64,000 nt of DNA from Vibrionaceae bacterium (GCA_018222805.1 JAAEZQ010000001.1:186001-250000), one strand, 5' to 3'; positions 9,458 through 18,582 are shown, counted from the first letter of the stretch. Numbers and translations: made by a program. Notes: a model not told the origin generated them from the letters alone.

Positions 9458-10234
9458 TTATAGGTAAGGCTTGACCCAGTAGAGCCCTTCCTCTGTGGTG
9501 TTTCTTGGATTGTATTCACAACCAATCCACCCTTGGTAACCTGAGTCATCCAATACATTGAACAGGTGTGGGTAATTCAACTCTCCTTCCGAAGGTTCGT
9601 GCCTTTCCGGTACAGAAGCGATTTGAATATGCCCCGTATAGGTCGCAACCTCACGAATAAGGGTGCTCAAATCACCGTCCATAATTTGCGCGTGGTAAAG
9701 ATCCAGTTGCAGCTTCACATTTGGCCGATTGATCTGCTTAATTAACTCCACAGCGTCACGCTGATGAGCGATGAAGTAGTTGGGAACATCGCGGCTATTT
9801 AATGGCTCGAGCATAAGTTCAATGCCGTGCTCAACAAACTTGTCTGCTGCGTAGCGAATATTGGCGATGAACGTTTCTACGTGCTGCTCACGAGTAAATC
9901 GCTCATCTACAATGCCTGACATCGCATGCACCTTTTTACAATTCAGCTTGTTCGCATACATCAGCGCTGTTTCTACGCTGGCTTTAAAGTCATCTTCACG
10001 ACCAGGGATAGCAGCAAAGCCTTTTTCTCCAGCGTCCCAGTTACCTGGAGGCATATTGAAGAGTGCTTGTTCGAGTCCAAATTGCTGCATTTTATCTGCC
10101 AATTCCTGCGGTTCATATGCGTATGGAAAAAGGTATTCCACTGCTTTAAAACCCGCGCGATGTGCTTTCTCAAATCGCTCCATAAACGGAACTTCTGTAA
10201 ATAACAAAGTGAGATTTGCTGCAAATTTAGCCAT
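9458..10234 (-). CDS. otnI: 2-oxo-tetronate isomerase (hydroxypyruvate isomerase family)
   Basis: A 258-residue TIM-barrel protein of the Hyi/OtnI family. In tetronate catabolism OtnI converts 2-oxo-tetronate to 3-oxo-tetronate. Visible marks are the start MAKFAANLTLLFTEVPF, metal-site segments LMLEPLNSRDVPNYF and LQLDLYHAQIMDGD, and the C-terminal GWIGCEYNPRNTTEEGL. Its start ATG overlaps the stop of otnC by one base, showing translational coupling. Hydroxypyruvate isomerase proper is the alternative, but linkage to otnC, otnK and ltnD favours OtnI. Confidence 0.9.
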   Translation of the reverse strand: MAKFAANLTLLFTEVPFMERFEKAHRAGFKAVEYLFPYAYEPQELADKMQQFGLEQALFNMPPGNWDAGEKGFAAIPGREDDFKASVETALMYANKLNCKKVHAMSGIVDERFTREQHVETFIANIRYAADKFVEHGIELMLEPLNSRDVPNYFIAHQRDAVELIKQINRPNVKLQLDLYHAQIMDGDLSTLIREVATYTGHIQIASVPERHEPSEGELNYPHLFNVLDDSGYQGWIGCEYNPRNTTEEGLYWVKPYL

Positions 10235-10896
10235 TATTTACCTCTCCCTTTTAGGTCTTGGACCTCTGCATCCGTTAGGTAACGAACCTTTTTGTCTTTA
10301 AGAATGAATGCCAATTTCGCTGTTTCTTCGAGCTCTTCTGCATTATCCACCGCATCTTCAAAATCAGTACCGGTCACGACCGGGCCATGATTCGCCAGTA
10401 AGAATGCTCGGTAATCGCTTGCTCGTTGTGACAGTTCCTCTGCAATTTTGGGGTCGCCAGGACGCAGGTAAGGGATAACGGGTAGCTCTCCGATACGCAT
10501 CACATAATATGGAGTAAACGCTTTTATCGCGTTGTCACGATCCACCCCTTCCAGACAAGATAGCGCGGTTAAGTAAGTTGAGTGCAGGTGCACAATCGCG
10601 TTGCACTCAGAGTTGTTGCGGTAAATTGCCAGATGGAAAGCCACTTCTTTTGAAGGCTTCTTACCTGAGATGTGATTACCATCGATATCCACTACTGATA
10701 ACTCTTCTGCCACAAGGCGACCAAACGAAGAGCCTGTCGGTGTTGCTAGGAAGTGACCATTTGGTAATTTTATCGAAAGGTTGCCCGCACCACCGGTGGC
10801 ATAGCCGCGCTCAAACATAGAACGCGCCAGTGTTACCATTTGTTCCCGAAGCTGTTGCTCCGTCTTCGAATTGTTGCTCATTCGTACCTCACTCAT
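10234..10896 (-). CDS. otnC: 3-oxo-tetronate 4-phosphate decarboxylase (class II aldolase family)
   Basis: A 220-residue zinc-dependent class II aldolase-fold enzyme. OtnC decarboxylates 3-oxo-tetronate 4-phosphate to dihydroxyacetone phosphate and CO2. Seen in the sequence are GGAGNLSIKLPNGHFLATPTG (substrate/phosphate loop), the zinc-ligand motif VHLHSTY and the ANHGPVV loop. The start overlaps the otnK stop by four bases (ATGA type) and its stop overlaps otnI, so otnK-otnC-otnI are tightly coupled. An L-fuculose-phosphate aldolase function is the family alternative; gene context supports OtnC. Confidence 0.9.
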   Translation of the reverse strand: MSEVRMSNNSKTEQQLREQMVTLARSMFERGYATGGAGNLSIKLPNGHFLATPTGSSFGRLVAEELSVVDIDGNHISGKKPSKEVAFHLAIYRNNSECNAIVHLHSTYLTALSCLEGVDRDNAIKAFTPYYVMRIGELPVIPYLRPGDPKIAEELSQRASDYRAFLLANHGPVVTGTDFEDAVDNAEELEETAKLAFILKDKKVRYLTDAEVQDLKGRGK

Positions 10897-12149
10897 GCAA
10901 AGAAGGACTGTGCTTTAGCGAAAAAGTTTTCGTCGCCAAAGTTGCCAGATTTAAGTGCCAGTGAAAGCTCACCTTCTACCGACTTAACCCAAGGCACGCC
11001 GGGAGCGATTTGAGGGCCAATATGGAAGCCTTTCACTTTCAGACTTTGAGTTACGACACCAGAGGTTTCCCCTCCCGCAACAATAAAGTTCTTCACACCA
11101 TTTGCTTGAAGCTTAATGGCTAACTTACTGAAGAACTGTTCCACAGCATGGCTTGAGGCTTGAGCGCCGTATTTCGATTGAATCTCTTTTAGCGTGCTCG
11201 CATCTGCCGTTGCGTAGACTAACGGAGCAAGCTCGCTTTCGATGTTTGTCATTACCCAATCAAATACGACATCCGAGTAGTCCTCATTTGTCAGGCACGT
11301 CTCAACATCAATAGCAAAGTGGGGGGCTTGCTGCTTGTAAACCGAAACTTGTTGATTGGTCATCACTGAGCATGAACCAGAAAATACGACCGTTGGCGCT
11401 TTCACTGGTTTACCTGCTTGTTGGGCGCCGCTCTGATCTTCGAGCTGTTCAGTCCAGTTTTTAGCAAGCCCCGCAGCCAGACCTGAACCACCGGTAACGA
11501 GTTTTAGCGATTTAGCGGCTTGCCCAAGCGTAACCAGATGTTGGGCGTTGAACGCATCAACTACAGCATAACGATGACCTTGCTCTTTGAGTTCAGTAAA
11601 ACGCTGAGTGACGGCTTGCGCACCTTGTTCAATCTTTTGGAAGTTAACCAAGCCGGTTGTACCTTTTGATTGAGCATTCATCATGCGGATCAAGCTTGAA
11701 TCGGTCATCGGTGTCACTGGATGATTGCGCATTCCTGAGTCACTTAGCAGCTCCTCGAACACAAACAGATGACCGTTGTAGACCGTACGACCATTGACCG
11801 GAAGAGCAGGACAAACGATCGTGAAGTCTTCACCAAGTTCAGCAAGTAAAGCATCAGTAACAGGGCCAATATTGCCTTCCGATGTGCTGTCAAACGTTGA
11901 ACAGTACTTGAAGTAGAACTGCTGACAGCCTTGTTCTTGCAGCCACTGAAGTGCAGCGACGGAGTCTTTGATTGCTTCATCCACCGGGCATGAGCGAGAT
12001 TTCAGACTGATCACAACCGCATCTGCGTTTACGTCAATCTCTGTCGTTGGGATTCCGTTTAATTGCACAGTTCGCATGCCGTTTTCAACCAGAAAACCTG
12101 CAATATCGGTTGCGCCTGTAAAGTCATCCGCGATAACGCCTAATAACAT
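10893..12149 (-). CDS. otnK: 3-oxo-tetronate kinase (four-carbon acid sugar kinase family)
   Basis: A 418-residue kinase formerly called DUF1537. It starts MLLGVIADDFTGATDIAGFL, with the DDFTGA motif typical of the N-terminal sugar-binding domain. The C-terminal nucleotide-binding domain carries VVFSGSCSVMTNQQV and FIVAGGETSGVVTQSL. OtnK phosphorylates 3-oxo-tetronate at C4 with ATP. It lies 24 bases downstream of ltnD and overlaps otnC, so it sits in the middle of the operon. DtnK (D-threonate kinase) is the near paralogue; the presence of otnC and otnI favours OtnK. Confidence 0.92.
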   Translation of the reverse strand: MLLGVIADDFTGATDIAGFLVENGMRTVQLNGIPTTEIDVNADAVVISLKSRSCPVDEAIKDSVAALQWLQEQGCQQFYFKYCSTFDSTSEGNIGPVTDALLAELGEDFTIVCPALPVNGRTVYNGHLFVFEELLSDSGMRNHPVTPMTDSSLIRMMNAQSKGTTGLVNFQKIEQGAQAVTQRFTELKEQGHRYAVVDAFNAQHLVTLGQAAKSLKLVTGGSGLAAGLAKNWTEQLEDQSGAQQAGKPVKAPTVVFSGSCSVMTNQQVSVYKQQAPHFAIDVETCLTNEDYSDVVFDWVMTNIESELAPLVYATADASTLKEIQSKYGAQASSHAVEQFFSKLAIKLQANGVKNFIVAGGETSGVVTQSLKVKGFHIGPQIAPGVPWVKSVEGELSLALKSGNFGDENFFAKAQSFFA

Positions 12150-12173
12150 ATTTACTTCTCCACTTTAGAGGGC

Positions 12174-13073
12174 TTACTTTTCTGCGCCAGGCAACGTGAT
12201 GCCATCAAAGATTTTAATCACCGCGCTGTCATCTTCTTGACCAAAGCCTTTGTTGCTGGCACTCACAAACATGTTCAATGCCGCGCTTGAAAGTGGTAAC
12301 GGGAACTTAAGGTCTTTCGCTGTATCTGACACAAGGTTGAGGTCTTTCACAAAGATGTCGACCATAGATTTTGGTGTGTAATCGCCATCGACCACATGCT
12401 TCATGCGGTTCTCAAACATCCAAGAATTACCCGCAGCGTTTGTCACTACATCGTACATAAGGTCAAGAGGGATGTTCGCACGAGCCGCGAGTGCCATTGC
12501 TTCTGCGCCCGCAGCAATGTGAACACCAGCTAAAAGCTGATGAATGATCTTCACTGTCGCACCCAGACCAATTGCTTCACCAATGTTGTACACTTTGGCT
12601 GCGGTTGCAGTGAGTACTGGATCAAGCGTATCAAACGTACTTTGAGCACCAGATGCCATGATGGTCATTTCACCCGCTTCAGCTTTCACAGCACCACCAG
12701 ATACAGGTGCGTCCAGCATGACTAGGTTGTGCTCAGCAAGTTTTGCTTCTATTTGCTTAGCATCTTCTGCAGAAATGGTTGCTGACACCATGACTGGCGT
12801 GTTTGGTTTTAATGCAGCTGCAAGACCTGTCTTAAACAAAACTGTATTTACTTGTTGTGCATTTACGACAAGGACCAGAACAGAATCCAGCTTATCGGCA
12901 AACTCCACCGCATTGGTTGAAACAGCTTTTGCGCCAAACTCTGCTAACTCTTCAAGAGCTTGAGGATTCAAATCAAAACCATAAACATCAAGACCTGCAC
13001 GCACACAAGATTTTGCTGCGCCCATACCCATTGATCCTAAACCGATCACACCGACAGATTGAACTTCACTCAT
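12174..13073 (-). CDS. ltnD: L-threonate dehydrogenase (beta-hydroxyacid dehydrogenase family)
   Basis: A 299-residue NAD-dependent beta-hydroxyacid dehydrogenase, the first step of the cluster: L-threonate to 2-oxo-tetronate. The Rossmann motif GVIGLGSMGMGAAKS opens the protein, the substrate loop is DAPVSGGAVKAEAGEMTIM, and the catalytic Lys segment is GLGATVKIIHQLLAGVH. It is the promoter-proximal gene of ltnD-otnK-otnC-otnI-(permease)-(glycerate kinase) and is divergent from the DeoR-family gene. Tartronate semialdehyde reductase is a close relative; context favours LtnD. Confidence 0.88.
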   Translation of the reverse strand: MSEVQSVGVIGLGSMGMGAAKSCVRAGLDVYGFDLNPQALEELAEFGAKAVSTNAVEFADKLDSVLVLVVNAQQVNTVLFKTGLAAALKPNTPVMVSATISAEDAKQIEAKLAEHNLVMLDAPVSGGAVKAEAGEMTIMASGAQSTFDTLDPVLTATAAKVYNIGEAIGLGATVKIIHQLLAGVHIAAGAEAMALAARANIPLDLMYDVVTNAAGNSWMFENRMKHVVDGDYTPKSMVDIFVKDLNLVSDTAKDLKFPLPLSSAALNMFVSASNKGFGQEDDSAVIKIFDGITLPGAEK

Positions 13074-13142
13074 AGTAACAATGCCTTCTTGGTAAATATT
13101 GAACTGAATTTTGTTAATTCTTGTTTATTGGTTGTGATTATA

Positions 13143-13301
13143 TGTGAAGATTAACATCCGGACTCCGCTTCAAGTCACACTTTTAACAATTATTAACATT
13201 AGACTGATATTTTACTCGTTATAAGTGTAGTAACACCGTTGTTTTGAGTGAGTTCACATCCTTAACACTGTGAACGCAACATATGTTCACAGATATTCAC
13301 A
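13143..13301. promoter_or_regulatory. Candidate DeoR-family operators in the ltnD / regulator divergent region
   Basis: The 280-base gap holds an 8-bp inverted repeat, CTGTGAAC (13268-13275) and GTTCACAG (13285-13292), spaced by nine bases. Further copies of the half-site TTCACA lie at 13253-13258 and 13296-13301, and TGTGAA at 13143-13148. Clustered half-sites of this type between a regulator and its divergent target operon are typical of DeoR-family control. The binding itself is inferred. Confidence 0.5.
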
Positions 13302-13353
13302 AACTAGAGAAAGATTGTTAGGATACTGAAAAACAAGAACATGAAGTGAAATA

Positions 13354-14127
13354 ATGATTCCAGCAGAACGTCAAAGAACAATTTTGTCCCTTTTGTCACA
13401 CCAAGAAGTCCTCAGCATCTCTGATTTAACAGAGCATCTTGGTGTATCACATATGACGATTCGTCGTGATATTGTGAAGCTAGAGTCTTCGGGAAAAGTG
13501 ATTTCCGTATCTGGGGGGGTTCAGCTTGCACAGGTCCTGCATAGTGAACTTTCACACGATGCGAAAGTAGAACAACAGGCTGATGAAAAAACTCACATTG
13601 CTCATATTGCCGCAACGTTAATCGATAAAGATGCCACTGTATATTTGGATGCAGGCACAACGGCGTTAAGCATTGCCCACCAAATTGTCGACCGAGATGA
13701 TCTGTTGGTCATCACCAATGACTTTTCGATAGCGGCTTACCTAATGACTCATAGTCAATGTGAGTTATACCATACAGGTGGCAAGGTTGACCGTGAAAAC
13801 CAATCGAGTATTGGTGGAAAGGTTGCAGAGTTCCTCGCGGGGATGAACATTGATATCGCCTTTATCTCTTCTTCTTCTTGGAGTTTAAAAGGACTATCTA
13901 CCCCCAATGAGGGAAAAGTATGGGTAAAAAAAGCCATTGTCAAAGCCGCTCAAACAAACTATCTAATTTCGGACTCTACCAAATACGGTCGTGTAGGCAG
14001 CTTTCACGCTCTAGATATAGAGAAGTTTGATGGAATCATCACTGACCAAAACTTAGCTCAAGTCGTTAAAGTAGAACTTATTGAGAAAGGTCTGACTGTC
14101 CTTGATAAGTTACACTCCACCAGCTGA
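13354..14127 (+). CDS. DeoR/GlpR-family transcriptional regulator
   Basis: A 257-residue regulator beginning MIPAERQRTILSLLSHQEVL, the standard DeoR start. The winged helix (residues about 6-58) contains ISDLTEHLGVSHMTIRRDIV, and the sensor domain contains YLDAGTTALSIAHQI, a sugar-phosphate-binding loop. It is divergent from ltnD and most likely represses the tetronate operon, with a phosphorylated intermediate of the pathway as effector (inference from family and position). A strong terminator follows at 14210. Confidence 0.93.
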   Translation: MIPAERQRTILSLLSHQEVLSISDLTEHLGVSHMTIRRDIVKLESSGKVISVSGGVQLAQVLHSELSHDAKVEQQADEKTHIAHIAATLIDKDATVYLDAGTTALSIAHQIVDRDDLLVITNDFSIAAYLMTHSQCELYHTGGKVDRENQSSIGGKVAEFLAGMNIDIAFISSSSWSLKGLSTPNEGKVWVKKAIVKAAQTNYLISDSTKYGRVGSFHALDIEKFDGIITDQNLAQVVKVELIEKGLTVLDKLHSTS

Positions 14128-14647
14128 TTAAGGCGATCTCTATGACGCAGAAAGCAGCGCAAACCCCGCCTTTTAAATCAGTAATTTTTGTTCGTAGGTA
14201 ATGGCATCTTAGGATAAGAACCTTTGAAATTCTTATCCTATTGTTTTTGTTCCAAGGCAAATAAAAATATCATTAGATGGCGATTCTTCCCTCATGCTTG
14301 TTGCAGGAGATGGAAAAGCTTTGTCTAAATCTAGAACATCTTCATCTGTCAGTACGATTTTCACACAATCCAAATTCTCTTGCGTACGTGCAATCGAGCG
14401 GGATTCAGGTCAAATTATTTTGTATTCCTCACCAAACTGGTTCAGCTAGCGCCCCAATAAAGACAAAATATAATCAATAAATCAGTAATCTATCTAAGAA
14501 CAGAACGATTTTCCAAGCTGGCATACTTCTGGCTTGTTCACTTTGCTTTTAATGGTTTTCGGTTGTTACATACACTACTCTATTGACAAGGGCTTACGAA
14601 GATAAGTCAAAAACCATGGGTATTAAACATATTCAATGGAGTGACTT
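14128..14647. other. Intergenic region before guaD
   Basis: Apart from the terminator at 14210-14250, I see nothing convincing. A 67-codon frame at 14277-14480 has no ribosome binding site or family resemblance. I looked for a purine riboswitch upstream of the deaminase and found no recognisable core. Confidence 0.5.
14210..14250 (+). terminator. Rho-independent terminator after the DeoR gene
   Basis: A perfect 11-bp stem (14210-14220 with 14230-14240, 9-nt loop) is followed by TTGTTTTTGTT. It ends the rightward regulator transcript. Confidence 0.85.
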
Positions 14648-16033
14648 ATGAACCACAAATCGAACGTTCTATACTTAAAGAATACTGAACCATTTTCTTC
14701 TGACTCTATGCCGAAAACGATGGCGATACGTGCGAGCTTGCTCCACTTTCTCGAAGATCCCGCCAAGGTCATCAATCTCAAACACGCTTTTCAATATTTT
14801 GAAGACGCTCTTTTAGTCATTGAAGATGGTCTCATCAAAGACATGAAAGCGTTCAGCGATTCAGATGTAACCCAATATGACGACATCGTGGATTATCGCG
14901 GCAAGCTTATCATTCCCGGCTTTATTGATACGCACATTCACTACCCTCAGACAGAGATGATTGCATCGTATGGTAAACAGCTCCTTGAGTGGCTAGAGAA
15001 TTACACTTTCCCAACTGAGAAACAGTTTGAAGACAAAGTACATGCTAAGGTGATATCCCGATTCTTTATCAATGAGCTGCTAAAAAACGGCACCACCAGC
15101 GCTTTAGTGTTTGGCACGGTGCATCCACAATCCATCGATGCTCTGTTTGAAGAAGCGCTTGAGAAGAACATGCGTATTATTGCGGGTAAAGTCATGATGG
15201 ATCGCAACGCGCCGGACTATTTACTCGACACGCCAGAGTCCAGTTACAAGGACAGCAAAGCACTGATTCAAAAATGGCACAACCACAAACGGCTTCAATA
15301 CGCCATTACCCCAAGGTTTGCTCCTACCTCATCGCGTGAGCAATTGAGGGCTGCTGGCAAACTCAAAGCAGAGTTTCCCGATGTGTACGTTCAAACACAC
15401 CTCTCTGAAAGCAAGAATGAAGTTGAATGGGTTAAGTCTCTTTTCCCCGAACACGAGGACTACTTTTCTGTCTACCAGCACTATGGATTGACTGGCGATC
15501 GTTCTGTCTTTGCCCATGCGATTCATCTCACTGATAGAGAGTGGGATGCTTTTGAGCACACCGATTCTGTCATCGCGTTCTGCCCTACCTCAAATCTGTT
15601 TCTTGGTAGTGGACTGTTCGACTTAGAAAAAGCACAACAAAACAATGTACGCGTGGGATTAGGTACTGACGTGGGGGCGGGTACCACTTATAGTCAGTTC
15701 CAGACGTTAAATGAAGCCTATAAAGTCATGCAGTTACAAGATAAAAAACTGTCAGTATTTAAAGGCTTGTATCTTGCTACACTTGGTGGGGCACGATCAC
15801 TCAGTATCGATGACAAAGTCGGTAACTTTGAAATAGGTAAAGAAGCCGATTTTGTCGTCTTAAACTGGGCTTCAACCGACTTGCAAACACTGCGACAGCT
15901 ACATGCGAAAAGTCTAGAAGATAAGCTGTTCGCTCTGATGATTTTAGGGGATGAGCGAAACGTGGACGCAACTTACGTCGACGGTAAGTTGGCCTATTCT
16001 TCCACCGATCACTTAGTAACTTCCTTAACGTAA
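14648..16033 (+). CDS. guaD: Guanine deaminase
   Basis: A 461-residue amidohydrolase that converts guanine to xanthine and ammonia in purine salvage or catabolism. The zinc motif is GFIDTHIHYPQTEMI (H96, H98), followed by QTHLSESKNEVEW and GTDVGAGTTYSQFQTLNEAYK, all typical of GuaD. Length matches the usual 430-460 residues. It is a single gene ended by a hairpin shared with the convergent nitrilase gene. No xanthine dehydrogenase or purine permease genes are next to it. Confidence 0.93.
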   Translation: MNHKSNVLYLKNTEPFSSDSMPKTMAIRASLLHFLEDPAKVINLKHAFQYFEDALLVIEDGLIKDMKAFSDSDVTQYDDIVDYRGKLIIPGFIDTHIHYPQTEMIASYGKQLLEWLENYTFPTEKQFEDKVHAKVISRFFINELLKNGTTSALVFGTVHPQSIDALFEEALEKNMRIIAGKVMMDRNAPDYLLDTPESSYKDSKALIQKWHNHKRLQYAITPRFAPTSSREQLRAAGKLKAEFPDVYVQTHLSESKNEVEWVKSLFPEHEDYFSVYQHYGLTGDRSVFAHAIHLTDREWDAFEHTDSVIAFCPTSNLFLGSGLFDLEKAQQNNVRVGLGTDVGAGTTYSQFQTLNEAYKVMQLQDKKLSVFKGLYLATLGGARSLSIDDKVGNFEIGKEADFVVLNWASTDLQTLRQLHAKSLEDKLFALMILGDERNVDATYVDGKLAYSSTDHLVTSLT

Positions 16034-16037
16034 AGCG

Positions 16038-16066
16038 AAATCCCCCAAACATCTGATGGGGGATTT
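16038..16066. terminator. Bidirectional terminator between guaD and nitrilase
   Basis: A perfect 10-bp stem, AAATCCCCCA with TGGGGGATTT, and a 9-nt loop. A-runs and T-runs flank both sides, so it can serve both convergent genes. Confidence 0.85.
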
Positions 16067-16068
16067 TC

Positions 16069-17013
16069 TCACTCGGCTTCCTTGATGCGGATAGAAGTCT
16101 GCAGCTCTCTGTTTACGTTCAGTGTAAAAATATCTGGGCGAGAGTAATGCCCGGCAACATCGAAAGAGCGTCTAGCAGCAGCGACTTTGTCAGTATCAAC
16201 GTCACAATACAGAATCCCTTCCTCTTCATGTAGTGGGGCAACTAATATTTCACCGCCGGGAGCAATGATGGTGGAATCCCCACCATTAACCCACTCATCT
16301 TTATCAGGATAGAGGGTTTCTTTTTCAGGAAAGTCATCTGGCAAATCACTGGCTCTCAAAAGGTTACCACTGCCGACAACATAGCACCTGCCTTCTCGAG
16401 CAATATGGCGTAGGCTTTCAGTCCAGTCCGAACCACTGTCATAAGTAGGCGCAATGTAGATTTCGACGCCTTGTGCGTAAAGAGCATAACGTGCCAACGG
16501 CATGTAATTCTCCCAGCAAAGTAATGCACCGATCCTTCCAACAGGCGTGTCTATTACTCTCAATCCGGTAGCATCACCAAATCCCCACACCATTCTCTCG
16601 GGGTTGGTAGGCATCAGTTTCCGATGCACATTGATTAAATTACCCTCATGGCAAACCGTGATATAAGTATTGTATAGCGTTGTTCGGCTGATACTGGAGT
16701 CTCGCTCATTAATGCCACATACGACCGTAACATTATGGCGTTTCGCAGCTTCGTAAATCGGATCCAAGTCCGTTGAGCTTAAATCAACAGCATTACTCAT
16801 TAAACGTTGATACAGGATATCTGTTGTTCCCCAGTCTTTGCCTGGTCGTAAACGCCACAACCAGACAGGATAGCCAGGAACAAAGGCTTCGGTAAATACC
16901 ACTAGCTCTGCGCCATTGTTGGCAGCAGATTGAATACTTTCAACCGCCAGCGCGATACTCTGCTGCTTATCTAAAAATCCAGACGCACGTTGAACCACAG
17001 CTAACTTTTTCAT
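16069..17013 (-). CDS. Nitrilase / carbon-nitrogen hydrolase
   Basis: A 314-residue member of the nitrilase branch, acting on nitriles or related C-N bonds. The catalytic triad is visible: E42 in VVFTEAFVPGYP, K132 in HRKLMPTNPERMVWG and C166 in GALLCWENYMPLARYALY. The GYPVWLW segment after the Glu and CWENYMPL around the Cys are typical of true nitrilases rather than amidases. A very strong ribosome binding site (AGGGAGGTGATG) precedes the ATG. It is divergent from a LysR regulator, which probably controls it. The substrate is unknown. Confidence 0.9.
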   Translation of the reverse strand: MKKLAVVQRASGFLDKQQSIALAVESIQSAANNGAELVVFTEAFVPGYPVWLWRLRPGKDWGTTDILYQRLMSNAVDLSSTDLDPIYEAAKRHNVTVVCGINERDSSISRTTLYNTYITVCHEGNLINVHRKLMPTNPERMVWGFGDATGLRVIDTPVGRIGALLCWENYMPLARYALYAQGVEIYIAPTYDSGSDWTESLRHIAREGRCYVVGSGNLLRASDLPDDFPEKETLYPDKDEWVNGGDSTIIAPGGEILVAPLHEEEGILYCDVDTDKVAAARRSFDVAGHYSRPDIFTLNVNRELQTSIRIKEAE

Positions 17014-17162
17014 GACATCACCTCCCTTTGAAACTCAGCTCTTATTCAATTAACGAGCAAACTTTTTTGATGTGCAATATCAGTGTAGGTGTGCAAAAAT
17101 TAAAACGTTATCCCCTAAAAATGCCCATTAACTGTGTAAAAATGCACACAAGGACGGTTTAT

Positions 17163-18038
17163 ATGAACTGGGATGATCTAAAGATATTTTTGGCGGTCGC
17201 TCGCCGTGGTTCTGTCAGTGGTGCAGGCGCTGATCTTGGGGTACAACACTCCACCGTTTCAAGGCGTCTGCGAGCAATGGAAGAAAAGCTCGGCGTACGT
17301 TTGGTCGAGCGTATTCAGGGAGGCTATGGACTGACGCTCGCGGGTGAGAAGCTCAGAACTACAGCGGAGAGTGTAGAACGAGAAGTACTCAATGCTGAAG
17401 ATATGTTGTTAGGCCAAGATAAACTTCTAAAAGGCACTCTACGAGTCACTATTGTGCACCACATCGCATACGCTTTTTTCCTCCCTATCTTTGCTCGCTT
17501 TCATCAAACGTATCCAGACATCGATCTGGAAATACAATCTTCGAATACTTACTTGAGTATGCCACACCGCGCGACTGACGTTGCACTGCGAGTCACCAAT
17601 AATCCTGCGGAAGTACTGATTGGGAAGAAGTTAATCACTTTTGCGTCAGCGATATACGGCAGTAAACCCTATTTAGAGCATTTAAAGAAAACGGGCGATA
17701 AGCCGAATTGGATTGGAACTGAGTGTTGTGATTTTCACCGAGCCTGGACTAAAGAGGTTTGCCCAGAAGGAAAACACAACTTCACCATTGACGATACAGG
17801 ATTAGCACATATGGCCATAAAACAAGGAGTTGGACTCTCTTTCCTGCCTTGCTTTATCGGTGATTTTGATGATGATTTGGCCCGCTACGAAGAAAAGTTT
17901 TCTGCTTTCTATGGTCTGGATTTGTGGATGTTACTCCACGAAGACCTAAGACATACTGAGCGCGTACGAGCGTTTCGAAATTTCGTCATTGAGGAAGTTG
18001 AAAAGCAACGCGACATACTAGAAGGTCGTTTGAAATAA
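17163..18038 (+). CDS. LysR-family transcriptional regulator, divergent from nitrilase
   Basis: A 291-residue LysR protein. The frame opens as far back as 17028, but MNWDDLKIFLAVARRGSVSG at ATG 17163 is the normal LysR start and leaves 149 bases for a shared promoter. The HTH is GADLGVQHSTVSRRLRAMEEKLG. The C-terminal effector domain is present though short for the family. It likely regulates the nitrilase gene; the inducer is unknown. Confidence 0.9.
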   Translation: MNWDDLKIFLAVARRGSVSGAGADLGVQHSTVSRRLRAMEEKLGVRLVERIQGGYGLTLAGEKLRTTAESVEREVLNAEDMLLGQDKLLKGTLRVTIVHHIAYAFFLPIFARFHQTYPDIDLEIQSSNTYLSMPHRATDVALRVTNNPAEVLIGKKLITFASAIYGSKPYLEHLKKTGDKPNWIGTECCDFHRAWTKEVCPEGKHNFTIDDTGLAHMAIKQGVGLSFLPCFIGDFDDDLARYEEKFSAFYGLDLWMLLHEDLRHTERVRAFRNFVIEEVEKQRDILEGRLK

Positions 18039-18056
18039 ATTTAATCCCGCACTATT

Positions 18057-18272
18057 TCATAATGGCGTAACGCTATCGTTGTCGTAAGCTAAAAAGATCT
18101 TTCTGGAACCAGACTCAAGATCAGCCTCTACCGCTTGCCAATAAGATTCGACTTCTTTCTCATCAATCGGAGTTAAAAATCCAACCGAGGCACCACTTTC
18201 TATACAATCAATTAGAAGCTCATGCAATTGAGCAACCACATCAGAGATTGAACTGACTTCTTTTATTTCCAA
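18057..18272 (-). pseudogene. N-terminal remnant of a GNAT acetyltransferase
   Basis: Seventy-one codons match the start of tabtoxin-resistance/GNAT acetyltransferases: a leading coiled region, then the GASVGFLTPIDEKEVESYW segment and a strand ending IFLAYDNDS. The normal protein continues for about 100 more residues with the acetyl-CoA-binding core (R/QxxGxG/A), which is missing: the frame stops right after the second strand. I read this as a truncated gene, probably non-functional. It could still be translated, because the start is intact. Confidence 0.6.
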
Positions 18273-18335
18273 TTAACTTTCCTTGTTTAGACGAGCATGC
18301 TCAGTTCACTTAATAAACCGAGCTGCCAACTTGTA

Positions 18336-18566
18336 CTAACTGTCTTTAATACTGTCCTGATACTTTAACGCGCATGCCTTGCAAATACATGCCTTCCTTC
18401 GCTTTTCTTCCGGAACTTGGGAAAGAAGCCCTTCGGGAAACTTAATCGATGGGTCATTACACCAACACGATTTAGTGATGTCTTTATCACCTAAATTGAC
18501 ACATGAATTCGGCAGCCCACACAAAGGACAAGCAAGCGGGTCTGGCGTGACAGATTTGATTTTCAA
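18336..18566 (-). CDS. Cysteine-rich CWC-family protein
   Basis: A small metal-binding-type protein with the family pattern CPLCGLPNSC, then CWC in KSCWCNDPSIKFPEGLL, and CICKAC near the end; the eight cysteines probably hold zinc. The frame is open back to 18656 inside the thioesterase gene, but has no ATG there. A TTG at 18566 with AAAGGG about nine bases upstream gives 76 residues and lies just past the thioesterase stop, so I prefer it. Function is unknown; it is probably cotranscribed with the thioesterase. Confidence 0.75.
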   Translation of the reverse strand: MKIKSVTPDPLACPLCGLPNSCVNLGDKDITKSCWCNDPSIKFPEGLLSQVPEEKRRKACICKACALKYQDSIKDS

Positions 18567-18582
18567 ACAATGCCCTTTTATT

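Noticed and set aside
14277..14480. 67-codon frame before guaD
   Set aside because: No ribosome binding site, low-complexity composition and no recognisable motif.
14480..14647. Purine riboswitch upstream of guaD
   Set aside because: None of the conserved loop or junction sequences is present.
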